Positions 35,511-47,600 of a stretch of 64,000 bases of DNA are shown piece after piece. A model generated the notes under the pieces. That model was not told the origin of the DNA and did no database searches. It saw only the letters and a list, made by a program, of their open reading frames with translations. A program made the position numbers and the translations under genes. This DNA comes from Dasypus novemcinctus (Eukaryota; Chordata; Mammalia; Cingulata; Dasypodidae), in contig NC_080690.1 of the NCBI RefSeq assembly GCF_030445035.2, positions 32,452,796 to 32,516,795 of the forward strand, written 5' to 3'. Positions within the stretch are counted from its first letter, which is position 1. Every line of letters begins with the position of its first letter.

Positions 35511-35660
35511 GGTCTGAGCGCGCGCAACCGCACGGACCGGCGGACCTGCGCGGCCGCTTCCGGAGGCTCTAGCCACGCCTCCTGGAGGGGCTTGCGGGGG
35601 CGGGGCCTATGGCCCAGGCCCGGCCGCGGGGATCACGTGGTTCTGGGTTCAGCTTCCTGG
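34850..35660 (-). promoter_or_regulatory. SETD6: CpG-island promoter of SETD6
   Basis: A dense CG-rich block covers the first three exons and the upstream flank. On the minus strand an ETS-type CCGGAAGCG lies at 35563-35555, about 50 bp above the ATG. Further up come a GGGGCGGGGC GC-box near 35,597-35,606 and a CACGTG E-box at 35634-35639. No TATA box is present, as expected for a housekeeping promoter. The transcription start itself is not fixed. Confidence 0.7.
35097..35171 (-). other. SETD6: SETD6 75-nt retainable micro-intron
   Basis: This intron has a GTGAGC donor and a CTCAG acceptor. It is 75 nt long and open throughout. Retaining it would add 25 residues ([10 protein letters not shown]...RPSAQ) between NPK and VAVSRQ, giving 474 residues. 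Human SETD6 has a 473-residue isoform with a very similar 24-residue insert, so both forms are probably made here too. Confidence 0.8.
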
Positions 35661-36079
35661 CGGAAGACTATTGAAGGAAACGCCCTACTTTAGCCCCGCA
35701 GCCCCTAATTGGGTTCAGAAAACAGGTAGTCCAAGGGCAGGAAGAAGTCTCCTCTCCTTTGGTCAGTACGCGAGAGCTGGGACTTTTCGGAGTGGAAGCC
35801 TGAATTCCACGTTGAAGTGCTGGCGGCTGGCCGGCGGCGGTAAACGCAGCTGGGTGGTTGGCCGGCTTGATCGCGACTCGTTAACTACCGTCACGTAAAG
35901 CCTAGGGAAACGTTTGTGGACTTCACTCGTTTGCCCGGTCACGGGTGTATGCGTGCGCACGTTCCGGGGTGGCGCGAGGAGAGCGCCTGGATTTAGAATA
36001 GACACCCCACCCCCTTCCTAAATGTCTCGGTTTTTCATCTTACGCATCTCTCTTATCAGTTATTTAAAAGAAAATTTTT

Positions 36080-36400
36080 TTCCTTGCTTAGTTGCATATA
36101 GCAGGGACTCAATACCAATTTATTGGGCAAATTAATGAATATCGAATGACAGAAATGGTGGTTAAAACCGGGAAGATAGCATGCTATCAAATTTACGAAA
36201 ATGAGTCAGCTACTCTAGGTAACAGGTATGGGAAGTCAGACAAAACTCCCAGCTCAGCCTATTATTTGGCCAAATTCCTTATCGTGAGGCTTGGTTTCTT
36301 CCCCTGTAAAACTGACACAATATCTACTCCGTAGAATTAAATGTAAGGATTAATAAAATAAGGTATGTGACAAGGGCTAGAAATAGATGGGACAGTCCCT
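36080..36400 (+). mobile_element. MIR-type fragments between SETD6 and NDRG4
   Basis: The blocks GCATATAGCAGGGACTCAAT and later GGCCAAATTCCTTATCGTGAGG... AAAACTGACACAATATC ... AAGGATTAATAAAATAAGG resemble MIR in two pieces. This is most of the roughly 1-kb spacer between the SETD6 promoter and the NDRG4 3' end; otherwise the spacer is plain sequence. Confidence 0.5.
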
Positions 36401-36509
36401 GTTCTCATCCTGCACCCTCAGCCCCACCTAAATCCAAGAAACTAACCCGACACCTCAACCCAGCCTCACCAGTCTAAACGTGTTTCTTCAAAAGCCTCCT
36501 AGATGTCAT

Positions 36510-38477
36510 ACGTGCTTTCTTCTTAGTATCTTTATTAATCGGCACAGTTAACTCTCTACATTAAGGATTTTTACTTGTTTTACATTTTCTCATCTCAAAG
36601 TCTCATGACACCAGCCACCAGAATACACAAAATTAGGCTCTTCACTTTGTACAGAGAGGAAAATAAACTCCATTAAAAGTTCACCTTGACCAAAGAAAGC
36701 AGACTACCTGATGGAAAATCGCACACAGAAGAACCCAATATACATATATATATAATGTATAGATATTTATAGATATCTCATTTGAAAGAACACAGGAAAA
36801 AATAATCCAAGGGTTGTAGCGCTATCTACAGTAAAGGAGATTAGTTCTACCAGCTTTTCAAACAGTTACTTTCAATACTCGAAGCACAAGAGTGAATACG
36901 ACTGGGGACAGACTAACACTCCGCCAGGCTCTAGGGTGATCTAGTAATGGCTCAAGGTTATAAAGGGGGTGTGTGTGCAGAGGAAACATGGGTGCGGGTG
37001 TCCCCTCAGCCTCACAACACCCCGCACATATCCCCCTTTCTCCATAGCCCTTCAGTTTTCACTGCTGTCTTCCCTTTTTTTTTTTTTTAAATCATTTTGA
37101 GGTTTGTGGCAATTGTTTTAGGCTCTGAGAGAAACGGCTCCGGGTTCCTGGGCTGGGAGAGTCTACCTGGTGAGGTGGGGGGGATGGATGGTACACAGCA
37201 CATTCCTGGGCTTCAGGTGGCGTGTGGGGAACCTTCCTGCTCTACCTGTTCTCCTTCAAGAACCTTCACCTCCTGCCCTAGGATCCAACCAGCCAAGCCC
37301 CGGCCCCAGCCCCCCCCCCAGCAGCGTGAGGCGATGACGTGGGTCTGCGGTAGCCTTGCCCCTCTCTCCAGATCAACTCTCCTTCCTCAGTGATACCTAT
37401 GTGAAAGCCTGGCCTAGTTTGGCCAGAATTTTCCCTAGAAATACCAAGGACCTCCCCCTGCAGAGTGGACTGTCATCTGTGGAACTTGGGGACAAAAAAG
37501 GAGTCTGTGGCATATCTCAGCCACTGTAGCCTCCGGCCACCAGCTGGCTACCAAAGGCTGTCACCCAGGTGATAGCCCAGCCTTTTCCCTCAGCCCCCCA
37601 TTCAGGTTCACCCAGGAGACGGAGGACTGGCCTCAGGGAGGCCTGCCCAAATGTTCAGGGCCTTGTTTCAGAAATGGAACAGGACCCGCACGTGGCAGAC
37701 CACTCAGGGTGGAAGGGTAGGTCTGTGGGGCCCGGGGCCCTTCATATTCTGACTTCCTTGGGCGGAGAAACCGGGTTTAGTCTCCGCCTGCCCTACACCA
37801 CCAGCTGGGTCCAGAGAGCACCAGGAAATAGGCCCCCTGGTAGGTGCGCCCCCTTGTGGCTACTGTTCAGATGATTGTCACATTACTACAAAACAGGTGT
37901 GCTTGTGGGGGGGGGGCTTCAGAGCTCCAGGGCTCCTCCCCAGCCAGTGCTCTTGGCTGCTGTCTCCTGCCTCTGCCAGTGCCTCAACTGGACCCCGTGC
38001 TCCTGTGGTCTCAGCAGCCAACACCCCCTAAAAACTCTGCCCATCTGCAAACCTGCCTGCCCAAGGTTTTTCCTACCCATGCTCTTTCCTGCATCTAGGA
38101 TACAATCCTGGATCCCAGCCAGAGAATGACTCAAACACTTTCCTGAGCTAATCCCCTTCCTTCCTGTACCCGCACCCATCTGTTTGGGCCACAGGGAGTT
38201 GGATGAGAGGGTCTAATTTAGCCAAGTTAAAAAGATGAGTGAGGTGGGGGGTGGGGAGGGGAAGCAAGCCCCTCAAACCGTCTGGAGACTGTTCTGCTGC
38301 AGCGTCTATGATGGATCCCTCGGGTTTTTTTTTAAACAAAAGAGAAGTAACCCCCTTTCATCCCTTACACCCTCACAAAAATAAACTAAAGGGAAAATGA
38401 GCAGGCGTAAGGAGGGCAGTGGGGCGGCGAGTGGTCAGGGCGAGCGGGTGGGTGGGCATCTTCGGCCGGCAGAGGCT
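36510..38477 (-). other. NDRG4: NDRG4 3' UTR
   Basis: From the TGA at 38480-38478 the minus strand is uninterrupted by splice signals to AATAAA at 36536-36531. Cleavage would follow near 36,510. A length of about 1.95 kb fits the long 3' UTR known for NDRG4. A C10 tract near 37,311 and a G10 tract near 37,908 lie within. Confidence 0.65.
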
Positions 38478-38632
38478 TCAACAGGACACCTCCATGGTGT
38501 GGTTGACCTGGCCCAGGCCCTCGCCGCTCTCTGAGTGGGTGCAGGCCTGCGGGCGGCTGCCGTCCGCCGAGCTGGCACTGGTGAGGGACGCGGTGCGTGA
38601 GCGGGCCAGCCGGGTCATGCTAGCCGAGGGCA
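38478..38632 (-). CDS. NDRG4: NDRG4 terminal coding exon
   Basis: It encodes [15 protein letters not shown] and a Ser-rich tail ending TMEVSC and TGA. In this family the RSRTAS stretch is phosphorylated by SGK1/AKT-type kinases. The acceptor is at 38633-38634. The exon joins either to 40946 (Met-Pro at the junction) or to the cassette (Val-Pro). Confidence 0.95.
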
Positions 38633-41600
38633 CTGTGGACAGAGACAGGGCGGGTGTGAGGACCAGCAGGTGGGTCCAGGCACTGGCAGGTGGTCAAAGG
38701 ACACACGCAAGCAAAAGCGGCCAGCGAGACCCGTTCCTCCAAGGGCAGAGAGGCCCATCCCAAGCTGGGCTCTGGCAACTGCTCCACCAAGCCAGAGGCA
38801 TGCAGTGCCAGCAACAGCGAGTGAGCCCCAGGAGCCGGTGGGGGCACAGGCCAGCGGGACCCTCTCTCAGGCAGCCCACCAGCACAGACCAGTCCGAGGC
38901 GGGAGCTGACTGGGCACGCCGGGACACGACATGTTCCCAATTCTGCCTCTCTCAAGAGAATGAATGACTGGGGAGGAGGGAAGGTGTTAAGGATGCTTCT
39001 GGAAAGGAAGACAAGGTGTGGGGGTCTCAAGCAGCCTTAAATCAACTTATTCAGTTTCACAAGTGAGACTGGCAGGGAGCAAATTCTACCCCCAGGAACA
39101 CACCAGGCCACGTCTCTAGCTCCGGCATGGCCGGGCACCACCGTCCCCAGGGCTGGGCCTGGGCTCGCCCTCTGAGGATGCGGCTTCTAGTTCCGGCTCC
39201 CAGAGCTCTGGAAGGCACAGGGCCCCTGGCAGCTAGAAGCAAGACCGCTCTACAGCCCAGCCAATCCGGAGCCCCGCAGCGGGCAGAGCCCACGGCAGAC
39301 CAGGGCTGCAGGAGAGCAGGCATGGTTTGGGCTTTTGAGTTGAGCAGGACGCGGGAGGCTCCAAACCATAGCGAGATGCGGCCTGTCTGCAGCACTGCAC
39401 GGTGGAAGGAGGAGAGGGGAGCTGGGCATGGGGAGTCCATGCAGCAGGGGAGAGGGGCTACCTGCTCCTCCACTCAGCCTCCGGTCCTTCAAGTATGCAA
39501 CTAAGAGAGAAGACAGAGCCAGGGAGGGGGCAGAGGCGGGGGAGACACAGAACACGGTGAAGAACATGGCCCAATGGACGTAAGGGCGTTGAGACAGGCC
39601 AGAGAGAGGAGGCAAAAGGACAGACAGACAGGGCTGGGGGCGGGGCCAGAGCCTCGGGAAGCCGACTCCAGCCCACCCTCCCAGGCAGTGGCCCCTGGAA
39701 CACAGCACAGACTGGTTTTTATTTGTCCCGAGGGAGCCCCAAAGTGGGGTTGGCAAGGCTCCGGCTGGTCCACATTCTAGTCCGAGCTGCTCTGTGAGCC
39801 TCAGTCTCCCCGTGTCTAGAAAGGGGGAGGCCTGAGCCACCCAGTGATCCCTCTTGACTCGTGAGCTCCTAGACGTATTTGTTCTAGGGCCCCTGAGAAC
39901 ACGTTCCATTGCCTGACAAGTGGAGCTCGTTCACTGGTCCTCAGGGGTTCACTGAGCACGCCCCTGAGCAGGCCCGCGTGGGGGCCTCATTCCCAGCCCT
40001 GCCCCTCCTCGGCCACTTCTCCACAGGGAGGCCAGCACGCGAGTGTTCCCAGCCTCCCCCACCAGCCTGCCGGTCCTGTCCTCCCAAGGTGGCACAAGCT
40101 CTAGAGGCCGAAGTCTGGAGGTAGAAAACATTCAAGGAGAGATCTGCTTCCTGGGAGCAGAGGTGTGGGGGAGAGAGCAGGAGGGGCAACGAGAGACACC
40201 TGTGTGAGAGCGCAAGCGAGAGAAGGCATGAGCCAATGAGTGGGTGAATGAGTGTGCAGGTGTGTGTGAAAATGTGTCCGAGGAGGTGAATGTGTGTCAG
40301 AATGAGTGTGCGTGTATGGATGGCTGTGTGTGTGTGTTTGGGGTGGGCACAGTACAGTCAGAGTCTTCTCATCTCTGGGCAAGGGGAAGCTTGAGGAGGG
40401 GAGGGGAGGGGAGAGGGCAGGGCAGGGAGCCAGTGCCACCCCAAAGCCCCTGCCACCTCAGGGGCTGCAGCTATCCCACCCCTGGACAGGCTGCCTTCAG
40501 CTCGCCCCACACCCCATGCCCCGCTCGCCGCCCCCATCCCTGGATTCCAAGCCCCTCAACACCTGAGCACCACCCACTGTGACGGAGGCCCAGCAGGGCG
40601 TGGAGGGTGCAGCTGACCCCTCCATCCTGAGACAGCCCCAGGGCTGCAGAAGAGCCCCTCGCCACCCCACCAGCCCAGGGCTGCCGAGAGAACAGTGCCC
40701 ACCGCCTCCCTGAGGAGCAGCCCGGGGCCGCTCAGCTTACACCTCGGTTGGAGCCGCCGTGCCAGGTCTCTGTGCGACCCCACCATCGCGGGAGCGTGGC
40801 CAGAGCCCACCAGCATCCTGGGCCCAGGTGACGAACAGTTCATGGACCCACGGACTCCCCAGCAGTACCTGACGCTGGGTGCCCACCCCCACCCCACCCT
40901 TCTGCCTGCCCACCTGGCCCTAGTTTGGGAGTGGGACATACTTACTGTAGCCCATGCCTTGCAGGAAGTATTTGAAGGCTTCAGTCAGCTTCCCGGGCTG
41001 CAGGAGGGTGGGACAGACACACGCTTTGAGAGGCGGGCTGGGGCGGGGGCTGGCTGCAGGCTCCCCCCACCCTGGCCTTAGGTGATGGAAAGGAGGGAGG
41101 GCCAAGAGCCTCACCTGTGTGACCTGGGGGAGGCCCCCGGAATCTGCCATCTGTGGGGGAGAGAGGGGGGTGAGCTGGGCAGGCACCGGCCCTCCCCCAC
41201 ACGCTCCCCTCACCGTCCTGCTCCCGCCCTCTCCAAGGCCCTGGCTGGGAGCCTCCCCCCCACCAGGGCAGACCCCTCCCTGAGGCTGGGCCGGTGGTGG
41301 TGGGGGACCTGGCCGGGGCTGGGGAGGGAAGGCCTCACCTTCAGGAAGGTGGTGGAGGTTGGGTCCAGTTTGGAATTGCACTCGACCTGTGGGCAAGGAC
41401 CCAGGTCAAGAAGGGCAATGCACTCCCTTCCCGAGGGTGTCGGGCAGCCCTACCAGCTGCCAAGGTAGAGCTGGCTCTACTGGTGAGGCCCCAAGACCTG
41501 GGGAAGGCTGCCCTCCCTGAGCTCCTGCCAGGCCAAGGAGATTTTAGCAGCACCCCACCCCCCTGCGCCGGTGGCCCAAGACCCTTCAGACTCCCCTCCC

Positions 41601-44600
41601 AGCTGCTGGTGGCGCAGGAATGGTGCAGGGCCCAGCAATGTCCACCAGCCCCCTGGGTGCTCTCAGACCCCTACATCTCCAGCTGCCCCTGCGTTGAGGG
41701 GGACATCCCACCCCCAGGTTGCCTGGTCCCAGTGCTGCTCCAAAGGAGCAATGACACGCAATCCACAAACGGAACAGGTGCAAGTGGCAGGCAGTCAATG
41801 GGGACCATGCCGTGGTGTTCGTGACTTAGTTATTTCATATGAAGAAAATTTTAAAGAAAAAAGAGACCATGGTGGGGGTGTACTGCTGGGGAGGGGTTGG
41901 GGAGGGGGCCATCGAGTGAGCCAGCCCTGGCCCCAGCTCTCTCCCATCTCCATACTTCCCTCACCTGCTGCCTGATGGGGGGGGCGAGGGTGCCAGGGGG
42001 TGATGCACAGCGAGATGGTGGGGCATGGGATGAGACGCCCACCACCCAGTGCCTGCCCCGAGGCCACCCCCAGCTGGGTCAAGACTTGGTCCTGCTGGCC
42101 AGGGGGTCACAACCCCCTCAACTCCTACCCCCCACTTCCATCAGGGCAAAGCCCCACACTCACCACCCCATCCTCGGCAGGTGCGTTATCCCCAACCACC
42201 AGCATCACGGGGCAGCTGCGGACAGAGGACAAGGGGTGTCTGGCCTGGGAACGGGGAGGCAAAGGCGGGGGCAGGCGGGAGGGTGCGGGGCACTCACCGC
42301 AGGGTCTTGGCATTGGGCACCGTTCCAGGCCGGTTGATGTCCAGGTCTCTGCGGCTAGGGGAGGGGCAGAGGCAGAGATGGGGATCCCAGGCCTGGGTGG
42401 GGAAAGGGGAGCCTCCAACCCCGACCCTGCTGTGTCAGCAGCACCCCCACCCCCACCCCAATAGCAATCATGGCTCAACATCCCTGGGACCCACAGGCTG
42501 GGGGTCACAGAGGAGGGACTCAAGACGTAGCTAGTCCTTTAGCAGGGCTTACACTTTGTTCAAACAAGGCCTCACAGATCCCACTTTGTACAATGGAGAC
42601 CACGGACCTGCTCTGCATAAACAGGCCCTCGGCGACCCCCTCCTGCGTGGCTTCTTCCCGCCCCTCCAATCCAAGCCAGGTGGGTTCTCAAACCCTGCTC
42701 TCCACTCCCACCTGGGTTGGGGGCTTTCCGCAGTCGGCCCCTCTCCCGAACCCCCCCGGGAGGCAGGGCCTGGGCCTCGTGTGTTCTCTGTTGCTTTGCC
42801 AACGTTGCACATAGCAGGTGCTTAGTAAATATTGGGAAGAGTGAGAGGAGGGTGGGTGAATGGGGGGGCCTTGTCAGCTGCCTGGCTGCCCCCCCAGAGG
42901 GGCTACAAGGAGCACGGCTTAAAAACCACTGACCTCATCCAACCTCCCCCCCACTGTACAGACGTCGGCCCAACGGCGCAGGGCAGCTGGGGTGAGGGGT
43001 GCTGCAAGGTCCCCCAATGCTCCTGGCCCAAGGGAGGACAGGATCCCAAGCTCTGCTCCCGGGCTCCCTCTCTGTCCCTCATGGGAAAGTGACCCTCTCC
43101 AAGGCTCCCTCAGCTCACCTGAAAATGGGAGCTCATCTCACCTGCCCTGCCTCTCAGGAATGGTTGGGGGGAGGAGCCCCCAACTAGAGTGCCAATCCCA
43201 CCTGCCCACACCTGTTGTACATGTTCCAGAAGAGCTGCAGGTTGGCCTGGTTCACCACGTTCCCAATCTGCTGCCGGTAGCTCTGGACCAACTCCGTGTT
43301 GTTCACCAGCTCCTCCTGGGCCCAGGCGGATGGACAGGGTGCACAGTGGGGCAGGGACAGAGGGACACAGGTTCACCAGGCTGACGTGCGGGTGTCACGG
43401 CCAGAGCAGCGCCTGCCCGCCACTCGGCAGGGTGGTGGGAGTGGGGGACGAGTGGAGGGGGTGGGACCTCAATGGGGAGAGGAGGGGAGGGGCAGGGAGG
43501 CTCCAGAGCTGCAGGGGGAGGCCTCCCACCCCCATCTGTCCTGCAGGTGCTGCCGTGTGGATGAGAAAGTACCCCTGCTTGCCTCCTACTGCTGGGCGGG
43601 GAGGGGGCAGAAGCCCCAGGTGCCCGAGGGCAGACCCGGCCCGTTAGCAGCCACCGGGGCTCCCGAGGCTGAACGGAGATCCCCAGCCTGGCCAGCCCTG
43701 CTCCAGGTCTGCAGAAGCGACCCCCTTACCTGGCTGAATAGGTGGGATAGCACCGTGTCGGGCAAAGTGCTGGTCAGGCCGGAGAGCTGCAGGCCCAGGG
43801 GGAAGGCACTGTGAGTGGCCGCCCCCCAGCACCCCACACCCCCCGAGCCAGCCCCCTCACCTTGGTGGCAGCCCAGTCGATCCAGCCTTTGCCGTTGGGG
43901 TCGATGTTCATCAGCACCAGCCCCTCCACCAGGTCGGGGAAGATGAGCTGCAGGGAGGGGGCCCCAGGGCTGGGTGGGGGTGGGGGCAGGGCATGCAGGG
44001 AGCCCCCAAACCTCCCACCGAGAAGATGGGTTTGAAATTCTGGCCCTGCTTATCCTCCGGGTGACGGGGAGGGCCAGAGGGGATGGGGACGTCTGGCCGA
44101 GTCTTGGAGATGCACCAGCTTGTACTCCTCCCTTCCCAGAACCTTTTCAAATTCTTTGCTTTATTTAAGATCTACAACAATATCACAGTTTTCCACTCCC
44201 TTTTACTATGCTTTTGAAGATATCACTGCTATAAAACCAAGTGTTACACATTTTAAATAAAACATCTTAAGTTTTGGAGATCAATTTTCTTTGCTTTTAC
44301 AGGAAATGCAGACCTAGTGATTTAAATCAGAAGGAAACTGACCTTTTTAAAGCCTGTTTTGTGTGGGACATTGCAAAAGAGTTCTGGTTTCTGTTTACCT
44401 CTTTGTCTACGTTTGGGGGAAAATGGTGGTACGCACACATACTACAGTCATGCCAGGTTTGCCTCCATGGTCTACAGTTAACACAACCGACTGCATGTTA
44501 AAGTTTGAAAGTGGAATTGAAAACGCTTGGTCATTTCTTTTGAAGAACTATTTTGAACCCTAAAAATGAGGTCTCTGTTTCTAGAGACGAGAAGCTTGCG

Positions 44601-47600
44601 AGCTCCTCCCCAACATGACGTTTTAAAAATATGACCTTTTTTCCGATCTCACAAATGTAATATGTGTAATTTTAAATTTACTAATAAAATTCTTAAGTAT
44701 TAATAATTTATTTTAATTTTAACTTTATTAATATGTGTCAATAAAATTGATAAAATAGTATAACTATAAAAAAGTGCTGTCATCAATTGTAACAAATATT
44801 CTAACCAATTCCCCTTGGTGGTGGGAGGGGGAATCCAGTATTTTATGTGTGATTTTTCTGTAAAACCATAACTTCTCTAATTAAAAAATGTATTAAAAAG
44901 TGACTTGCCAAAAAATTATTCATGTTTAAATATCACCTTCACTAGTGAAGGATAATCCTTATTTAGTCACGGGAGTGACTGCTTGTAGAGTTCGATGCTA
45001 ATAGAAATTTTGGCTTTGGATGATGGTTAAGCATGTTTCGATTTAGTCTTTTGAGGAAATGTGTAGAAAAAGTAATCTCTTTTAAAAAAAGTAAATTTCT
45101 TTGGAGGAAAAGAGTGGGAAAAAAGGACCTTTCTAAATGAAGAGGTGGGGAAGGTGGAAGAAAGAGCAGAAGTTCCCTGTGGGTGAGGGTGGCTTCCGGG
45201 GAAGACACCCTGGGCCAGGGCGGGGAGCCTCGGGCAGGGGGTCGGAGTGGGGTGGGACTCACTGCAAACTTGGCCAGGACATAGGCTCCGGCTCCCACTC
45301 CAATGCCGATCACATACTTGAACCTGGAGGAGGGCACGGAAGGTCACTCCAGGGCTGGGGTGCCATTTCCCAGACACGCCTGGTGGCTCCGTGGTGGTGG
45401 GTACCCCCTGCCCCCAGCACAGGGGCAGGCGCTTGTGGAGACTCACCCAAAATGCTGCACCACGCTGGGGAGCATGGCAGCGAGCTGCTCCATGGAGGGG
45501 AACTGGTACCTGCGGGCAGAGCAGGCGGTCAGGGCCCAGGTGCCGGCTGGGGTGCAGAGCTGGGGACAGGCGGAGGGGCTGCAGGGTACCTACCCCTGGG
45601 GGAACTGCGACGCCCCCACCTGCTGCCCGGGGGCGTCCACGTGGCACACCACAAAGTGCTTGGTGATCTCCTGCATGTCCTCAAAGTTGAAGAAGGTGTT
45701 GAAGCACAGCTTGTCTGCAGAGACAAACCCATCAGCTGTCTGGGCGGAGGGGAGGCTGGGGGCTCTGGGAGGGCAGAGGTGGTCAGCCTCATGGTACAGC
45801 GGGGAAACTGAAGCCCAGAGGAGCTAAGTTGTGAGCGGGCTCTCACGGGCCCCGTGGGGGGGGTGCGGCCTCGCGAGCCGGGGCACTTACGGTTGAGGCC
45901 CACGTCATGGTAGGTAAGGATGGCAGGGCGGTTCCCCTTGGGGGAGCCCCGGATCACCACGTGCAGAAGGCCGTACGGCGTCTCGATGTCGTGCTCCTGC
46001 AGGGGGGACAGCGCTGGGCACTCCAGGCAGCCTCCACTCTGGGGAACGAGGCAGTCTGGGCGCTGTCGGGCCTATGGTGGGGCCCCCACCTAGGGCATCT
46101 CGTTCTCCAACCCAAGCAGCCTCTGGGGACGCACAGGGACAGTGGGAACTGTTTTCCACGGGAAAGCACAAGCCTCCTTTGGTACCGGCCAGCAGGGCGT
46201 GCCGCCCCGGCCCAGCCCCTGCCCTTCACTGAGCCCCCCAGGGTCCAACGGGCCGTCTTCACCTCCGCAGCCCCTGCAGGGAGCCTCCCCGCCGACCGCC
46301 CACGACCACCAGAACCCCACTCTCACCATGACCCCAAATCTGAACCCTTCAAAGTTCCCTCCCGCCAGGGAACGGGTTCAACAGCCCTGCCCGGCCCCCT
46401 TGCTAAGCACCCCCATGCCGGCCACGTCCACCCTCTGGCCCCGCCAGGCTTGGGCAGTCCCTTCCTCCTTGAAGGCCCTCTCCGTGCTCCAAGCTTGAGA
46501 CCCACCCCTCCCCCAAACACCCCCCGCAGTGCCCACTCTGGGGTCCTCCCGTGTCCATGCCCTTGGCGCTGCGGCTTGGGTCCTTGAGCAGGTGGAGCTG
46601 GGTGTCGTGGGTTCAAGCCCCGGCCCTGCCACTCAGGGTGGACTCTGAGCCTCTGGGCCTCAGCCTCTCCTTCTGGAACCATCTCACAGGGACTTTGGGA
46701 GAATGAATGAGTGGATGTCTGTGAAGGGTCTAGCACTTGGAGAAGGCCCCACAAAGGGGGCTGCTGTGCCTGGGCAGCCCCGAGCCCTGGGCGATGCCCC
46801 TGCTGCCTGGCCTTTCTGCAAACTGGGCGTCCTCAGCCACTCAGATGGGAGACTCTAAAAAGGTCCGTCAGAGCTCATTCAACAGTCCCCCGGGTGACCC
46901 AGGGCCCACAGTGGGTAGTCCAGGGAGCCGGAGGTGGGAGGGGGGCAAAGTGTGCACCTACTATGTACAATCCTCCCCTGAGAAACAGCTCAGCTCTCTC
47001 CCATGTTTCTGCAGATGGAGAAACTTAGGTACAGAGAGCCAGGTGGGCCAGTCTGGCCCGGGCAGCTGGCCCCGAGGCTCCTCTGATCTGGGCAGCCCTT
47101 CCCTGCCCGAGGCTGCTATTCAGGCCCCCTCGCTCCCAGACAGCATGGAGCCTGAGGGGGCAGGAGAGCTCAGCGGGGGAAGGGCAACAACCTCAGGCAG
47201 TGGGAAGGAGGCAGGGCCTCCGTCAGGAAGGGGGGACACCCAGGCGGCAGGAGGCAGCTCCTCCTCGGGCCTGGGCTTGGACGCCGGCCACCCAGGCCCG
47301 AGTCTCGGGAGGGGAATGACGAGGTGGCGCCCATCTGCAGCCAAAGCCCGGCCCCGGGAGCCACATTTGACTGTGCGGCCCTGCCTAGTGGCCTGTGGCC
47401 CTCCAGGGGGGCCCCGCATCCACCACAGCGCCCCACCTCTCAGGCCTGTCCTCCCCCAGCCCGTCCAGATGAGGAACACCTTCTGCTCACTGACCACTTG
47501 CTGGATACTTTTCACACGTCTTCTCATTTACTGCTCACGTGAGCACACGCCACAGAGACGGCAACTGAGGGCCCTGAAGGAGCAATGACTTGCCAAGGTC

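Noticed and set aside
34889..35572. 227-codon plus-strand frame opposite SETD6
   Set aside because: It is a shadow of the CpG island and SETD6 exons, with Pro/Ala/Arg-rich low-complexity composition.
34569..35576. 335-codon frame that starts upstream of SETD6
   Set aside because: It begins at a GTG, reads through SETD6 introns, and mixes frames. The ATG at 35510 has a strong context and matches the human N-terminus.
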